From positions 2,108,001 through 2,172,000 of the forward strand of contig CM066291.1 in the NCBI GenBank assembly GCA_033816765.1: 64,000 nucleotides of DNA, given 5' to 3'. Source of the DNA: Nothopassalora personata (taxonomy: Eukaryota > Ascomycota > Dothideomycetes > Mycosphaerellales > Mycosphaerellaceae). Shown piece by piece: positions 55,801-64,000 of the stretch. Every line of letters begins with the position of its first letter. Within the stretch, counting starts at the first letter, position 1. Made by a program: the position numbers and the translations under genes. A model generated the notes under the pieces. That model did no database searches, was not told where the DNA came from, and saw only the letters and a program-made list of their open reading frames with translations.

Positions 55801-56321
55801 CTGCGTTCATCGCTCATGATCGACGTCCATTGCGATCAGTCGATGTCTTCGCCTGGGTGGAGTCGAAGTACCCCTGGTTTCGGAAGCTCAAAGATTCCCC
55901 TCTGAGAGCGTGCATTCGAGCAACCTTGAGTGCGAAACCTCACTTCGTGCGTGTCAACAGGCCCGATGGCACAAAGGCTTGGCAAATGCTCAAGAAATTG
56001 GACCCAATTAATGCCAAGATCAGGTCGAGACGGAGGTCACGGAGGATAACGATTGGCACCGACTTTGCGGACAATGATCCTATGGACGTGTCGCAACTTA
56101 TTGAAGAGGAGGACGAGCTTGCTACGCCGAAGACGACCTCGATGCGTAAGTCGCTTTTGAGGAAATTGGTCTCGCCAAGGATGAGCACGCCTGTGCCGAT
56201 CTTTGTTCAGTCGACGAAGAAGATGGACAAGAGGAGGTCTAGTGGGAGAGTGTTTGATACGGACACTGGGACGCCTGTCAGAGAAGTGGACCCGGATTTG
56301 GATGAGTTGGCGGCATTGTAG
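52830..56321 (+). CDS. scm3: Scm3/HJURP-type CENP-A chaperone fused to GATA finger, Myb and forkhead-like domains
   Basis: 1163 codons from ATG at 52830. The Scm3 domain is at residues about 28-75: LKCRFEHIFSKYEHDFEGVG then DEIDMSTGKIVVNNGHL, the fungal signature. An acidic run follows (about 93-118). A GATA-type finger is at about 364-390 with exact C-x2-C-x17-C-x2-C spacing (CWNC...CVSC). A Myb/SANT-like unit is at about 663-710 (WNNSQDELLLELREEQDLEW). A forkhead-like winged helix is at about 980-1055 (LSYAQLIEAAFIAHDRRPLR, then FAWVESKYPWFRK). Scm3 proteins deposit the centromeric histone CENP-A. Fusion of Scm3 to DNA-binding domains in filamentous fungi is known in principle; three different ones in a single protein is striking. 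The frame is open upstream to 52536 but passes through the CA repeat. The rest is disordered. The later ATG at 52839 is also possible. Confidence 0.9.
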   Translation: MAKMGADDAQDASGQDEPDYNPRQLDIDRNRNDQRLKCRFEHIFSKYEHDFEGVGDEIDMSTGKIVVNNGHLQHMEHEADPGKSASSLFAQAFQEELEHEEDGEEDEEDETDDNVEDGPDDDTPHGAVCLDKPLYSSGIEEMPTVTSRPPNLVPDLGSGSRQKPIPRLARLIASESTPQRVETQHEGEQAREAPSSAITISGLATPLLARFPGFCQSVRDAHPDTGRRSVASEAVKALGVSIANQLAQYMPGSGQRKKKAREPRLSLPVGVTDPMWACPELPESVTQKRQRPSSPVGSKVGSSPVPNTLGQESLWTAEGVVRPRKRRRTQAEIASGVPVSAMPLALRPSSSAKGKQNAELRRCWNCSLTRTPSWQHGPHGQDLCVSCGRYFERYRRMKPFDSPTPEPEDCPSRQVQLNGNDAHDHEPQVEQVTHLPDEPSRDDQDANDEVVNAPSSPPVLHYHTEGTPRSQVHAHKPIEAAEAGASPMPDDDTELVTATTGVHNLEVSAVTHSKPIAFVMLPKRTNGVLSKNAASWPEQSGTGIMAKEASIEMHVAPTDDTTDDHVNGFEARPSDSADDYVNDFETTPAGQLERQLNPLLHRGPLSPQDEQDEPTVLPGYTSPAGKTPGIDSSSPSTPSSSGHEEPERQDDDTSIHVMKSRLCKNSAWNNSQDELLLELREEQDLEWEDISGFLPDHSPEAVERRYELLIDAAAHTMRVSSQTSALEIAALPQSTASRTRSTSTENDTVVLASKPRTPRASKPLHTSPKVHGLPGAATLRKHGSSSAPVATDAAPTPQTLASVQQFSSPADEYSPLPDYRSESHKPVDAATHETRRPAATREWLEPGATPSTSGREADFALIDEVFDNAGLTDPSQQLFREMGSSPCPAPAFEDSGLAMEDMHTPPPVEEGHIEFEAPAAVAPAVASGASQRPATRSPCRTRKRLLDQSAKDSVVDAEELNLSSQAPDPSRSKPSNSDERPRLSYAQLIEAAFIAHDRRPLRSVDVFAWVESKYPWFRKLKDSPLRACIRATLSAKPHFVRVNRPDGTKAWQMLKKLDPINAKIRSRRRSRRITIGTDFADNDPMDVSQLIEEEDELATPKTTSMRKSLLRKLVSPRMSTPVPIFVQSTKKMDKRRSSGRVFDTDTGTPVREVDPDLDELAAL

Positions 56322-56863
56322 GTACGCTTGAAGGGAGCATGAGTGTGTCCAATACTGTTGTACAGAGCCATGACTTGGCGGTCTACTCGCTGGGCTGCTT
56401 CAAGTATTCAAAGCCCAAGCCGAAAGGAGAAGTATAGCGTGATCGCAAACAGGCGTGCTCTATCCTATTAAATTGCGACTCCCGTACATGGATATGCGGG
56501 TTACTGAGCAATGGCACATGGCAACGAAGTACTCATGGGGAATAGCAACATGAGGAGAATCATATCAGTGTGAACTTCGCGTGCCATGGGCCAAGTCTGA
56601 CTCTCGCCCTGCTTTCCGACTTTTTCGGATGACTGCTTCCGACGTGGGTCTCGATCGATATGATGTGCGGAACTTGTCAAGAGACGGCTGAAGAAGCGCC
56701 GACCAAGCGGCGGACTAGGCGACGATACTGCTGCATGTGGTCGGGGTCTCGTAGGCTTGATGACTTTCGACGGTGCTGTTCCGTCTTAGCAGTCTGACAT
56801 TGAACCCAGACTCATACGCCACTCAAAACGTCTGAGCTTTTCAAGACTCCTACCCCAACGGCC
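56322..56863. other. Intergenic interval downstream of scm3
   Basis: About 540 bp without a convincing frame. It holds the scm3 3' region and the sequence ahead of the aldolase pseudogene. I see no RNA gene or repeat. Confidence 0.6.
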
Positions 56864-57862
56864 ATGCCAGCTGGCATATGGTTGCCCGGAATTCTCCTGT
56901 ACACAGACAGACTCGCCCGGACAAGGAATCGATCTCGACGGCATGTACACTTACTTTTCTCATCTGATCCGCGGCGGCGTCAAACGGACTGGGATTGCAA
57001 GGTTCGACAGCCGAAGCTGCGCTGCTATCTCGCGAAGAAAGGATAGACATCACTCGCAGCGCTCGTAGGGTAGCGGTTGATCTCGGGGTTCCTAAATTCC
57101 CTTTGGCTGCAGGTACTAGTGGCCAGTCCGCAAACGACACACTGCGGCTCGCGGACGATGCAGCAGCAGCAGCAGCCGGTGCTGACTGTGGTCTTTTTCT
57201 CCCTCCGAGCTATCGGACCAACGCGATGATAAATGATGCACTTGTTGAACTCTACTGAGAAGTGACGGATCACTCTCGCATTCCAATGCTTGTTTACATT
57301 GTAAGATCTACTGCCGGCGGTCGATTGGCCGACACCAGTTTCCAGGCGTAACATCTGGCATCGATCTCGGTGTCGACGTTCTATAACACTCGGCACCGCA
57401 TCCGAACATCGTTGGTGTCAAGCTCACATGCGCGAACGCGGGTAAAATGGCCTCTTTGACAGCCAAGTTCAGACCAGAGAGTTCCCCGTATTCACCGGGC
57501 GATCTGACTGGCTGCTGCCATGCTTGGTCGGCGGCGGAGTAGGCTGTGTCACTGGCAATTGGCAACATGTACCTCAAGTCTGTCTCGCGCTTATAGTCGC
57601 TGTGACAAGCAGGCCAGATCGATGAAGCACGCAAGCTGCAGGGCAGAGTTGCGCTCGCCGAGCAGGCTTGCAAGAAAGGCCTGGCAGCAACCAAATTTGG
57701 CACAGCGTACTCTGCTGGTCCGGTAGCAGGCCTGTCGGATCTTGCATCATTCAGCACTCCAAAGCCTTACAAACGACCTGGGAAGGCTTTGCAAGAATCT
57801 ACAATTGCCACAGTGCAGACCTTGGACGAGCTCGATCAATCTTTACCAGACTCCATCTCCTG
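56864..57862 (+). pseudogene. DHDPS/HOGA-family class I aldolase pseudogene
   Basis: Plus-strand pieces in family order but different frames: IDLDGMYTYFSHLIRGGV (about 56929-56985), LQGSTAEAALLSREERIDIT (about 56993-57055), SANDTLRLADDAAAAAAGAD then CGLFLPPSY (57125-57215), FPGVTSGIDL (about 57341-57372), PNIVGVKLTCANAGKMASLT (about 57403-57462, with the Schiff-base Lys of GVKLT), SDWLLPCLVGGGVGCVTG (about 57504-57557), LAEQACKKGLAATKFGTAYS (about 57655-57715). Several indels and stops, among them TGA at about 57258 and TAA at about 57386, break it. In fungi this family includes 2-keto-3-deoxy-L-galactonate aldolase (gaaC/LGA1) and L-KDR aldolases. Which one this was cannot be told. It is followed 60 bp later by an aldo-keto reductase pseudogene in the same direction. 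Introns cannot explain all breaks. Confidence 0.75.
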
Positions 57863-57922
57863 CCCGGCTTCGCTGCAAACCCTCAACGGCACGAACGGTG
57901 CTTCTCACCCTAATCTCGATCG

Positions 57923-58870
57923 CTCTACACACTCAACGGCGCCAGATTACCGTCCGTGGGATTTGACACGTGGAAGACAGCACCAGGCAATGCAGCGAAG
58001 GCTGTCCAAGAAGCTTTCGATACAGGATATCGCCATTTTGACTGCGCTCCGCTCCACTTTAACGAAGCCGAGAGGGCCCAAGTCTTCAAACTCACGCCCC
58101 TCCCTCGTTCTGAGTTCTTCGTCACAACAAAGCTCCGGTCTTCTTACCATCAGCCCGTGCCAAAAGCTCTGGATACATCTCTCCAAGATCTTGGCCTGGA
58201 CTACGTCAATCTGTACCTTGTGCATTGGCCAGTGACATTGAGTCCTGATACCAGAGCAGAATACGGCAAAGAAGGCCGCAAATTGCACGTGGAAGGCTGG
58301 GACTTCCGAGACGACTGGCATGAAATGGAGAAGCTACTCCAGACTGGTAAGGTACGCGCAATTGGAGTGGCGAACTTCTCAACAGTGAATCTGAAAAAGC
58401 TGCTCGAAATTGCGAAGGTAGTGCCAGAGATAAAGGCACTGCTTCCGCAGAGCAAGCTGCATGCGTACTGCCTTTCGAAAGGCATTGACCAAACTGCTTT
58501 CGGTTCACTAGGTGCCACGGTAGCACATTGCATGAGCATGCTGTCATTACCGAAATCGCCAGGGCTCGAGGTGTCTCGACGGGTAATGTGATACTGAGCT
58601 GGGGCAGGCTGGTCCGTGATCCCCGAGTCCGTCAGTCTCAGACGAATTGCTGCGAATTTTCGATGGATTTTTGTGACGAGTCGAGATGAGCTGCAGGCTG
58701 TCGATTCGCTGGCGGAGAAGCAAGTCAAGCGATTGAATCGGCCAGACTGGGGCTCGACGATCTTCCATGATGATTTGGACGCCATTCTGGCAGAAAAGTG
58801 GCCTGCGCCAGCTTTGAAGAATCATAACTCAAAAAGCTGTGTATATATCTTGAGCATCCGGGAAGCTTAG
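57923..58870 (+). pseudogene. Aldo-keto reductase pseudogene
   Basis: The longest piece, from about 57923, reads LNGARLPSVGFDTWK, then the catalytic Asp/Tyr region GYRHFDCAPLHFNEAE (the usual D-x3-Y has His at the Tyr site), TTKLRSS, DYVNLYLVHWPVTL and VRAIGVANFS. After VVPEIK some residues present in the family (the NQVELHP segment) are missing. The frame then shifts by one near 58517 (LHEHAVITEIARARGVSTGN continues in another frame) and again near 58610 (SVIPESVSLRRIAANF). A TAA lies in frame 12 codons before the first conserved motif and no start codon precedes it. Its 3' end overlaps that of the Zn2Cys6 gene by 42 bp, tail to tail. The family reduces sugars and aldehydes with NADPH. Confidence 0.8.
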
Positions 58871-60774
58871 ATCTCCGAAGTCGGCATAGAGATAGTCCTC
58901 TGGCAGTCCAATTGCACCTTGGAGGTCGAACACGCCGTGACCGTTCACAGTGCTGTCAGAGCCTTGGACAGGCGCAAGTTCAAGACTCGCAGAGGGACTT
59001 TCAGTCAAGACCGACTCCAGTCCCAAAGCTGCTGTGCACTCATTTAACTTCCTCATCAGACCCGAAGTCAGGCGTGTAATCGGGTGGGTCGGTAACGCTG
59101 GGGTGGAAGCAAACACGGCGAGAGCTGCGCTAACCACCCGAAGATCTTGCTCTACATTGATGCCCAGCTGTTGACTGTATTTGAGGCAACCTCCTATCAA
59201 GAACTGACCCGCGAAAGATATCATCACATGAAAATAAGCTGGCATTCCAGCTATATGGTCTCGAAAAGTTCCGTCCTCGGCTATGATAGTGAAGATGGTT
59301 ACTGCTGCATCGCGTGCTGTTGTCGCTGCAGCAAGAAAGTATGTTGGGATTGGGTCATTCTCGAGTCCGCGGAAGACATGATGACCAAGATAGAGCTTGG
59401 CGAACTGCCAGTGTACTGTGAGACCGGCCAAGGGGAAAGATCCGATATGGTCGTCCGGCTCTGCCACTCCCGTCAGTGATCACCGATGCATCCCAATGGA
59501 GGATACCTACCAAACAGGGGGGACCACGTAGTGTACCATGCATCCAACTCCCTCACAAAATATGCTAGCTGTACACTCAGTGTTTTTGATACGGGTCTGA
59601 TAGACTCGCTGCCAAATACATCTCTAATCTGGCCCATGATGACAAGCAAGGACACCTGTGACATGATCCGCACATCTTGAGGTGTTACGGGTTCGCCGCC
59701 AGTAAGGAAACGTTCCCTGTTCTCGACTGCTTCCTTCTCCTGCCTAAGGATTCGGTCTCGATTATGCAAGATTGAGAGATGCTGGTCGCAAATGAACAGA
59801 AGATACCAGAGACGGACCCTATCCCTGATCTCACCTATGTCGACCGTAGACTCTGGTGATGTACTGGATAGCAGAGCTGGCTCTGTAAGCCTAAGGAAGT
59901 TTTGATGGAGTTTGAGATCTTTGGCACGACGTATGGCGTCGCTCAGCAAGATTCTCGATGCGTCCGGTAGCCAGCACGCTCCAATACACAATGCCTTGAC
60001 AAATTCAAGATCTCGCTTTTCGAACAGAGAGGACGACACTATGTGTCGATACTCTTGGTTGCACACATCGAATAGTCTCCTGTTTTTGTGGTCATGCAAT
60101 GCTGAAACAGTACACATTGCAGCTAGTAAGGCAGGTGACGATCGGCGGACTTCGTCGATGTCCTTATAAGTGCCAGTGACGCCGTACAGGAAGCGATCAA
60201 GGTGGTGTAGATACTTCGTAACGAGGACCTCAGCATCCTGAAAGGAGATCAGGCCTTTGCTGATCATGTCAGCTTTCTCAGATTTTCGTCGCCGCGTTCT
60301 CTGATCGCTGTGGCCATCAAGAGAAGCAGGCTGAGCGCTGGTCAGGTACATATCCATAGGCGCTTGTGCTGTCGAAGGAGAGGCAGGCGGAGAGAGCTCG
60401 CAGATTCCTCCTTCCTCAGCCTCATCATTCGACTTGGAATCATTGTCAGATCTTCCGGCAAGGAGTGGCGCCGGGCGTTCGATTTCAAGGTGCTCACATA
60501 TTCGTTCCAGCGTGGCGTGTATGTTGGCCAGATCCTTTCCCTGTAGTCTGACTTGCTTAGAGTCGGCCATAGGCTGTCGTTGGGCCGTATGCAATACGCA
60601 CGATAACCCTATCTTTAGGCATCGTGAGCACGGTGGCTCTTCGTTGGACATATGGCATCTGATTTTGTGTCTTCTACAAGCAGTGCATGCTGCTACTAAA
60701 CGCTTGCTGGACTTAGGCCGGGCGTCATCAAGGTCTGCAACATCGCTTTGCTTTCGCTTTGTATCCGCCGGCAT
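58829..60774 (-). CDS. Zn2Cys6 transcription factor
   Basis: Two exons, 59511-60774 and 58829-59460, 631 residues from MPADTKRK. The 50-bp intron begins GTAGGT, ends GCAG, and joins WSPLF to EPDDHIGSFP. The binuclear cluster at about residues 30-60 has exact C-x2-C-x6-C-x8-C-x2-C-x6-C spacing (CTACRRHKIRC, CSRCLKIGLSC). After it comes a short Leu/Ile coiled stretch (LANIHATLERICEHLEIE), a Ser/Pro linker, and the middle homology region typical of fungal regulators (LSDAIRRAKDLKLHQNFLRL). The frame is open upstream to an ATG at 60891 (39 more residues), but the extra part is not regulator-like. It is nuclear and regulates unknown targets; the tail-to-tail AKR and aldolase pseudogenes are candidates for past targets. 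Confidence 0.88.
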
Positions 60775-60891
60775 TCTGTACACCAGTCCGGTAGCGAATA
60801 AGATTATTTCATGGATACCATGTGCCGTGCAGTAGTGATTGGTAAGAAAATAGGCACGTGAAGTCTCGAGCCACATGGCAGCGGGGTCCAA

Positions 60892-61337
60892 GTAGACTTC
60901 AACGGGCTCGGCATTTGATCCTGGTCACTTTCTTGCCTCGTTACACCGCAAGGTACTCGGATGACAAGCAAAAGCTTTGGCATATCACATGATACTTGCC
61001 CAGTCTTCGAACACTTCAGCTCCCAGACGAGTCAAGTCAAGACATCCGTGTGTGTGTGTGTTCGTGCAGCTTCTGCAAGGACGATGGCCCCTAGGTCGCG
61101 GAGAATTGGATTTGTAGACGTGAATTTCGGCTGACCAACATGCCCAAGTCCAACGGTTTCAAAGGCAGTTGTAAACCGGATGCAAAGGGAAGCGTCTCGA
61201 TCATCACCGTAAAGTTAAGTACGACATCATGTCATCGTCTGGTAATCCCGTTCGGTGATGCACTGTTCGTCCAACCCGCATGATTGACTCCTCAGAACGC
61301 CGCAACGCGACGCGACGCGACGACGACGACGACGACA
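60892..61337. other. Divergent promoter interval
   Basis: About 450 bp between the Zn2Cys6 gene and the beta-barrel gene. It contains a short (GT) run near 61050 and a GAC-rich tract (61305-61337) just before the ATG at 61338. Nothing else is apparent. Confidence 0.5.
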
Positions 61338-61858
61338 ATGGCAGAACGAGCTAAGGTCCCAAGCATGAAGGAAGCGCAAGTTCCGGAGTGGGAGCACATA
61401 GCCGCGAGACAGCAAGAGGTCAGCATGGACTCGGCAGCGTGAATCCCAAAATGCATCACTGACACTCTCGCAGCAGCACAAAGAATCTCCCGCTTCCCTC
61501 TAACACCGATACCTTCACCGGCGAGTTGACATACTATGCGCCCGGTATGGGAGCATGTGGTGAGACGAGCAGCGAAAGCGACCAAATTGTAGCAGTGTCG
61601 CATCTTCTCTTCGACGCGGCTGGCTCGACTTCGAGTGACGGCGGTAATTCGAACTCGAATCCGCTATGCGGGAGAATGATAAGGGCGCAGCGATACAACG
61701 AGGCGGTTGGTGAGATGCGCAGTGTGGATCTCAAAGTGGTGGAGCGAGGCTGCACTGGTTGCGCGGGGAATGATATTGACACGACTGAGACTGTATTCGG
61801 CAGGATGGCCAGTGTCGATCAAGGCAGAGTCGATGTGAAGTGGGCGTGGCTGAGGTGA
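61338..61858 (+). CDS. RlpA-like double-psi beta-barrel protein
   Basis: The core frame (from about 61474 to the TGA ending at 61858) gives about 128 residues with TGELTYYAPGMGACGETSSE, LCGRMIRAQ, VVERGCTGCAGNDIDTT and GRVDVKWAWL. This is the double-psi beta-barrel fold of RlpA/barwin/Asp f 7-like fungal proteins, which are usually secreted; conserved Cys pairs (ACG...LCG, GCTGC) are present. The start is uncertain. An ATG at 61338 leads a charged, non-signal-like exon. It joins the core only if a very short 35-bp intron (GTGAAT...CGCAG, 61439-61473) is removed; this is shorter than usual. So the N-terminus, and whether it is secreted, are open. The core itself is convincing. Confidence 0.65.
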
Positions 61859-62415
61859 ATGTGCATCTTGAAACACATTTCTAAGGAGTGATTTGGCCTT
61901 GTCCGGGCGTTGGTGAGCCGGATATGAGCTGCGCAGTGCTGTTGACAGTCTGAACATACGCTGCTCGTTGTCGGTGGCACGCGAGAGCCGGGTCGAGGTG
62001 TCGCAGACGACGCGCGTGGCAAGCAAACCAAGGACGTGGATCAAGCTTGTGTCGCTGTTGGTGACGTGCAGTTCTCGAGTGTACCGTACCTTCGGCCACG
62101 AGAAGGACGAGAACGCCACTTCCGAACTCATATGTGAAAAGTGAATTACAACAACCTCAGTGGCAACTTCCGCCACCTCGCTTTTACCCGCCTTCTGTCA
62201 AGCGCTACATACACTTGCCTCACAAGCCAACACTGGACCTTCTTCAGCATCTCAGCAGCACACTACTCGCCACCACCAGATTGACCGGCCAGCATCGTCA
62301 CCGCGCAGCCGGACTCACTACTCGGCGCACTAGCAAACAGCATTCCGCTCATACCTCACCCAATGAGACTTGCTACAAGGCATACCTGAGCACCTACCGA
62401 CACCTCCGAGAAGAA
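61859..62415. other. Intergenic interval
   Basis: About 560 bp. The minus strand has an open frame (61664-62176) but it overlaps the beta-barrel gene antisense and has no protein features. I take it as 3' and 5' flanks. Confidence 0.5.
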
Positions 62416-62895
62416 ATGTCGTGGTACCATCGTATCAACGAGAAGAAGAGTTACCACCGCCCGATTTTCCTCGTAAGTGCCTTGAGCACAGCGGCACTAT
62501 GCAGCGTCTACCCACTTTGCTGCTGGAAGAACTACAGCAGCAAAGAGCGGGCGAAGCTCAAGAAGAAGACCGAGGAGCTGGAGACACGCCAGAAAGAGGA
62601 GGAACAATGGCATCGGGAGCATCATCCGCGGGAAGTGAGACATCATTCCCATTCCCCTCGGCCTCATTCATCCCGCCACCACCCTCATCAACGAGCCTCC
62701 TCAGCCAGGGTGCCAGAATTCCGAAACGGCCAACTCTACAGATACCGGGACGCGAGGGAGGACGAGGAGATCGAAATGAGTCCAGCGTCGAGTCACAGCA
62801 AGCGACAACCATCTCACGACCGGGATCGGGACAGACAGCGTCGGGGCCGCCACCACGGCCACCCGCCTCCTCGTCGCTATCACCACAGCTCCTAG
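62416..62895 (+). CDS. Possible small single-pass membrane protein, overlapping the next frame
   Basis: 159 codons from ATG. Residues 18-38 form one hydrophobic segment (PIFLVSALSTAALCSVYPLC), followed by a Lys/Glu coiled stretch (SKERAKLKKKTEELETRQKE) and a His/Arg/Ser-rich tail. The tail overlaps the start of the reading frame at 62607 by 289 bases in another frame, and that other frame looks more protein-like there. So either this is a genuine short gene or upstream ORF of a dual-coding transcript, or the N-terminal part is an exon that is spliced differently. No family recognised. Confidence 0.4.
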   Translation: MSWYHRINEKKSYHRPIFLVSALSTAALCSVYPLCCWKNYSSKERAKLKKKTEELETRQKEEEQWHREHHPREVRHHSHSPRPHSSRHHPHQRASSARVPEFRNGQLYRYRDAREDEEIEMSPASSHSKRQPSHDRDRDRQRRGRHHGHPPPRRYHHSS

Positions 62896-64000
62896 GAGGG
62901 TATACTGGGCCCGATGCCAACCTTTTAATGGTCAGGTCAGATTCTATGAAAGACTACAAGTCGGGGCAGCAGGAAGCCCTGAAAGCACAGATGCAGGCGC
63001 TACTATCATCAACCCCATCACCTATCAGAGTTCCTAGTCTGTCTGCGTCCTTGAGCATAAAGCGACAAGAATCAGTTCTGATCACTCCGGCGTCAGAGAT
63101 ATCCCACTACTCATACGCTGAGATACCTGAATCATCAACATCTGGAGAGTCAAACGCAAGCAGCTTCGCCTACCACTTACAGAGGAAGGAGCCGGACACT
63201 CGATTGCTGAAAAAGAAGAGTAAACCATCTCAGCATTTGATCAAGAAGCCCACTGCACTCAAGCCGGTTCCGGTCGCACAACGTTCGCCGTCGTTCTACC
63301 AGCCGAGGGTCGTTGACGACACTGGATTTGTGGAACCTACAACAGCTGGTATACAGCCGCCATCTCCACCAAAGAAGCCATTTGCCTTGACACTGACTAA
63401 GTCAATGCGGGTGAACTCTAACCCTCCCATTCAACCGCTCAGAAAAGCGCAGACACTGAAGCTGCAGCCTATAGGCAAGCCTTCTGTCATGTCGCTCCAG
63501 ATCCCAAGTCCGGCTAAAAGAGGTGCAATCTACAATTCACGGTCTTCCTCCTCGTTGCAACGTGCAGACGGCCTTTCGCGGCAGTTGCGCTTCCAGAGTC
63601 CACAAATTGTTGAATTCAATTACATCGAGTCCACGAGCAACCTCGCGCCGGTGGCCCCACCAAAGGATCGTCTACGCAAGCCTTCGTTTGCACTTGACCA
63701 GGTTCCTGTCAACCACAAGCCTCGCTTCCATGCCGTCACGCCTGCCAAGACTACGCCTGTTACTCCAGGAAACCCATCTTTCCGCCACGATGATTCTTAC
63801 TTCCCAATACTCGGCATCGATGCAATGCCCGACAAGGGATTCGTGCCGCCGAGATCCCCTGCTCCTGAAACTCCAGGAGAGCGCAAGATAGGATTATCCG
63901 AACAATCACGGCCAGACTCTGACCCGACGCCCAAGCGCAGCCTCAGTCTGGTGAAGAGGATGACTATGTCTTCGCCCTCGCCCCTGAGACAGTCGATCGC
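62607..64000 (+). CDS. Large disordered Ser/Pro-rich protein, 3' end beyond the window
   Basis: From the ATG at 62607 one frame stays open to the window end (464 codons). It starts MASGASSAGSETSFPFPSAS and has Pro-rich stretches (SASFIPPPPSS, GPPPRPPASSS), a more conserved-looking piece LLGGYTGPDANLLMVRSDSM then KDYKSGQQEALKAQ at about residues 96-130, and basic Ser/Pro segments after that (PSPIRVPSLSASLSIKRQES). Such N-termini are common in large fungal signalling or cytoskeletal proteins, but no domain is recognisable in the part seen. Codon use and lack of stops over 1.4 kb make it the best frame here. An upstream exon is possible. The first 289 bases overlap the frame at 62416-62895. Confidence 0.7.
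   Translation, partial: MASGASSAGSETSFPFPSASFIPPPPSSTSLLSQGARIPKRPTLQIPGREGGRGDRNESSVESQQATTISRPGSGQTASGPPPRPPASSSLSPQLLGGYTGPDANLLMVRSDSMKDYKSGQQEALKAQMQALLSSTPSPIRVPSLSASLSIKRQESVLITPASEISHYSYAEIPESSTSGESNASSFAYHLQRKEPDTRLLKKKSKPSQHLIKKPTALKPVPVAQRSPSFYQPRVVDDTGFVEPTTAGIQPPSPPKKPFALTLTKSMRVNSNPPIQPLRKAQTLKLQPIGKPSVMSLQIPSPAKRGAIYNSRSSSSLQRADGLSRQLRFQSPQIVEFNYIESTSNLAPVAPPKDRLRKPSFALDQVPVNHKPRFHAVTPAKTTPVTPGNPSFRHDDSYFPILGIDAMPDKGFVPPRSPAPETPGERKIGLSEQSRPDSDPTPKRSLSLVKRMTMSSPSPLRQSI

Noticed and set aside
60775..60891. 39-residue N-terminal extension of the Zn2Cys6 protein
   Set aside because: In frame, but hydrophobic and unlike regulator N-termini; MPADTKRK is the more usual start. Not excluded.
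61664..62176. Minus-strand 170-codon frame
   Set aside because: Overlaps the beta-barrel gene antisense and has no recognisable features.
62558..62920. Minus-strand 120-codon frame
   Set aside because: Antisense to two plus-strand frames; Gly/Pro/Arg-rich composition follows from the opposite strand.

Overview
This is a window of filamentous ascomycete DNA (Pezizomycotina; Dothideomycetes-like gene content and compartment structure are my inference, I cannot name a species). The nuclear genes have short GT-AG introns (about 50-110 bp) and fungal families such as FOX2, Ada2, Atg6, Scm3, HET and Zn2Cys6. The left 36.5 kb carry a heavy repeat-induced point mutation (RIP) signature: CpA and TpG are almost absent, TpA is very frequent, CpG is kept, and former coding frames are broken mainly at Gln (CAG/CAA) and Trp (TGG) codons turned into TAG/TAA.

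Left compartment (1-36.5 kb) is a nest of Ty3/gypsy retrotransposons. I label them RE-A to RE-F. RE-A (minus strand, 1-3253 and 22252-24990) is the outer host element. RE-B (3258-22247, plus strand, 395-bp LTRs, CTAG duplication) landed in it; RE-B carries gag, protease, RT-integrase and a further unrecognised long ORF, with a GC-rich palindrome at the joints. Into the gag of RE-B went a solo LTR (4497-4693, GTTTA duplication) and RE-E (5517-12377, minus strand, TCTAC duplication). RE-E is intact: 190-bp LTRs that I read as identical, open gag and pol, a C-terminal chromodomain, polypurine tract, and a primer site that looks self-priming. Next come a gag-only element RE-F (25112-27170), a pol fragment RE-D (27171-29122), and RE-C (29123-36176), a mutated chromovirus with a tRNA-like relic and an antisense coiled-coil ORF between pol and the 3' LTR.

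Right compartment (36.5-64 kb) is normal genic DNA. In order: ada2 (SAGA adaptor, +), FOX2 peroxisomal beta-oxidation enzyme (-), a TDA10-like kinase (+), cystathionine beta-lyase (+), a broken HET gene (-), a short-chain dehydrogenase with a GC-AG intron (+), atg6/Beclin (-), a large Scm3 centromere protein fused to GATA, Myb and forkhead-like domains (+), two adjacent pseudogenes (a DHDPS-family aldolase and an aldo-keto reductase, +) beside an intact Zn2Cys6 regulator (-), an RlpA-like double-psi beta-barrel protein (+), and at the right edge two overlapping reading frames, one of which runs off the window.

Most notable: the four-domain Scm3 protein; a retained-intron form of FOX2 that would itself end in the peroxisomal signal SKL; the palindromes and extra ORF of RE-B; the antisense ORF and tRNA relic in RE-C; the self-priming, un-mutated RE-E inside mutated elements; and a dead aldolase/reductase pair beside a living regulator.
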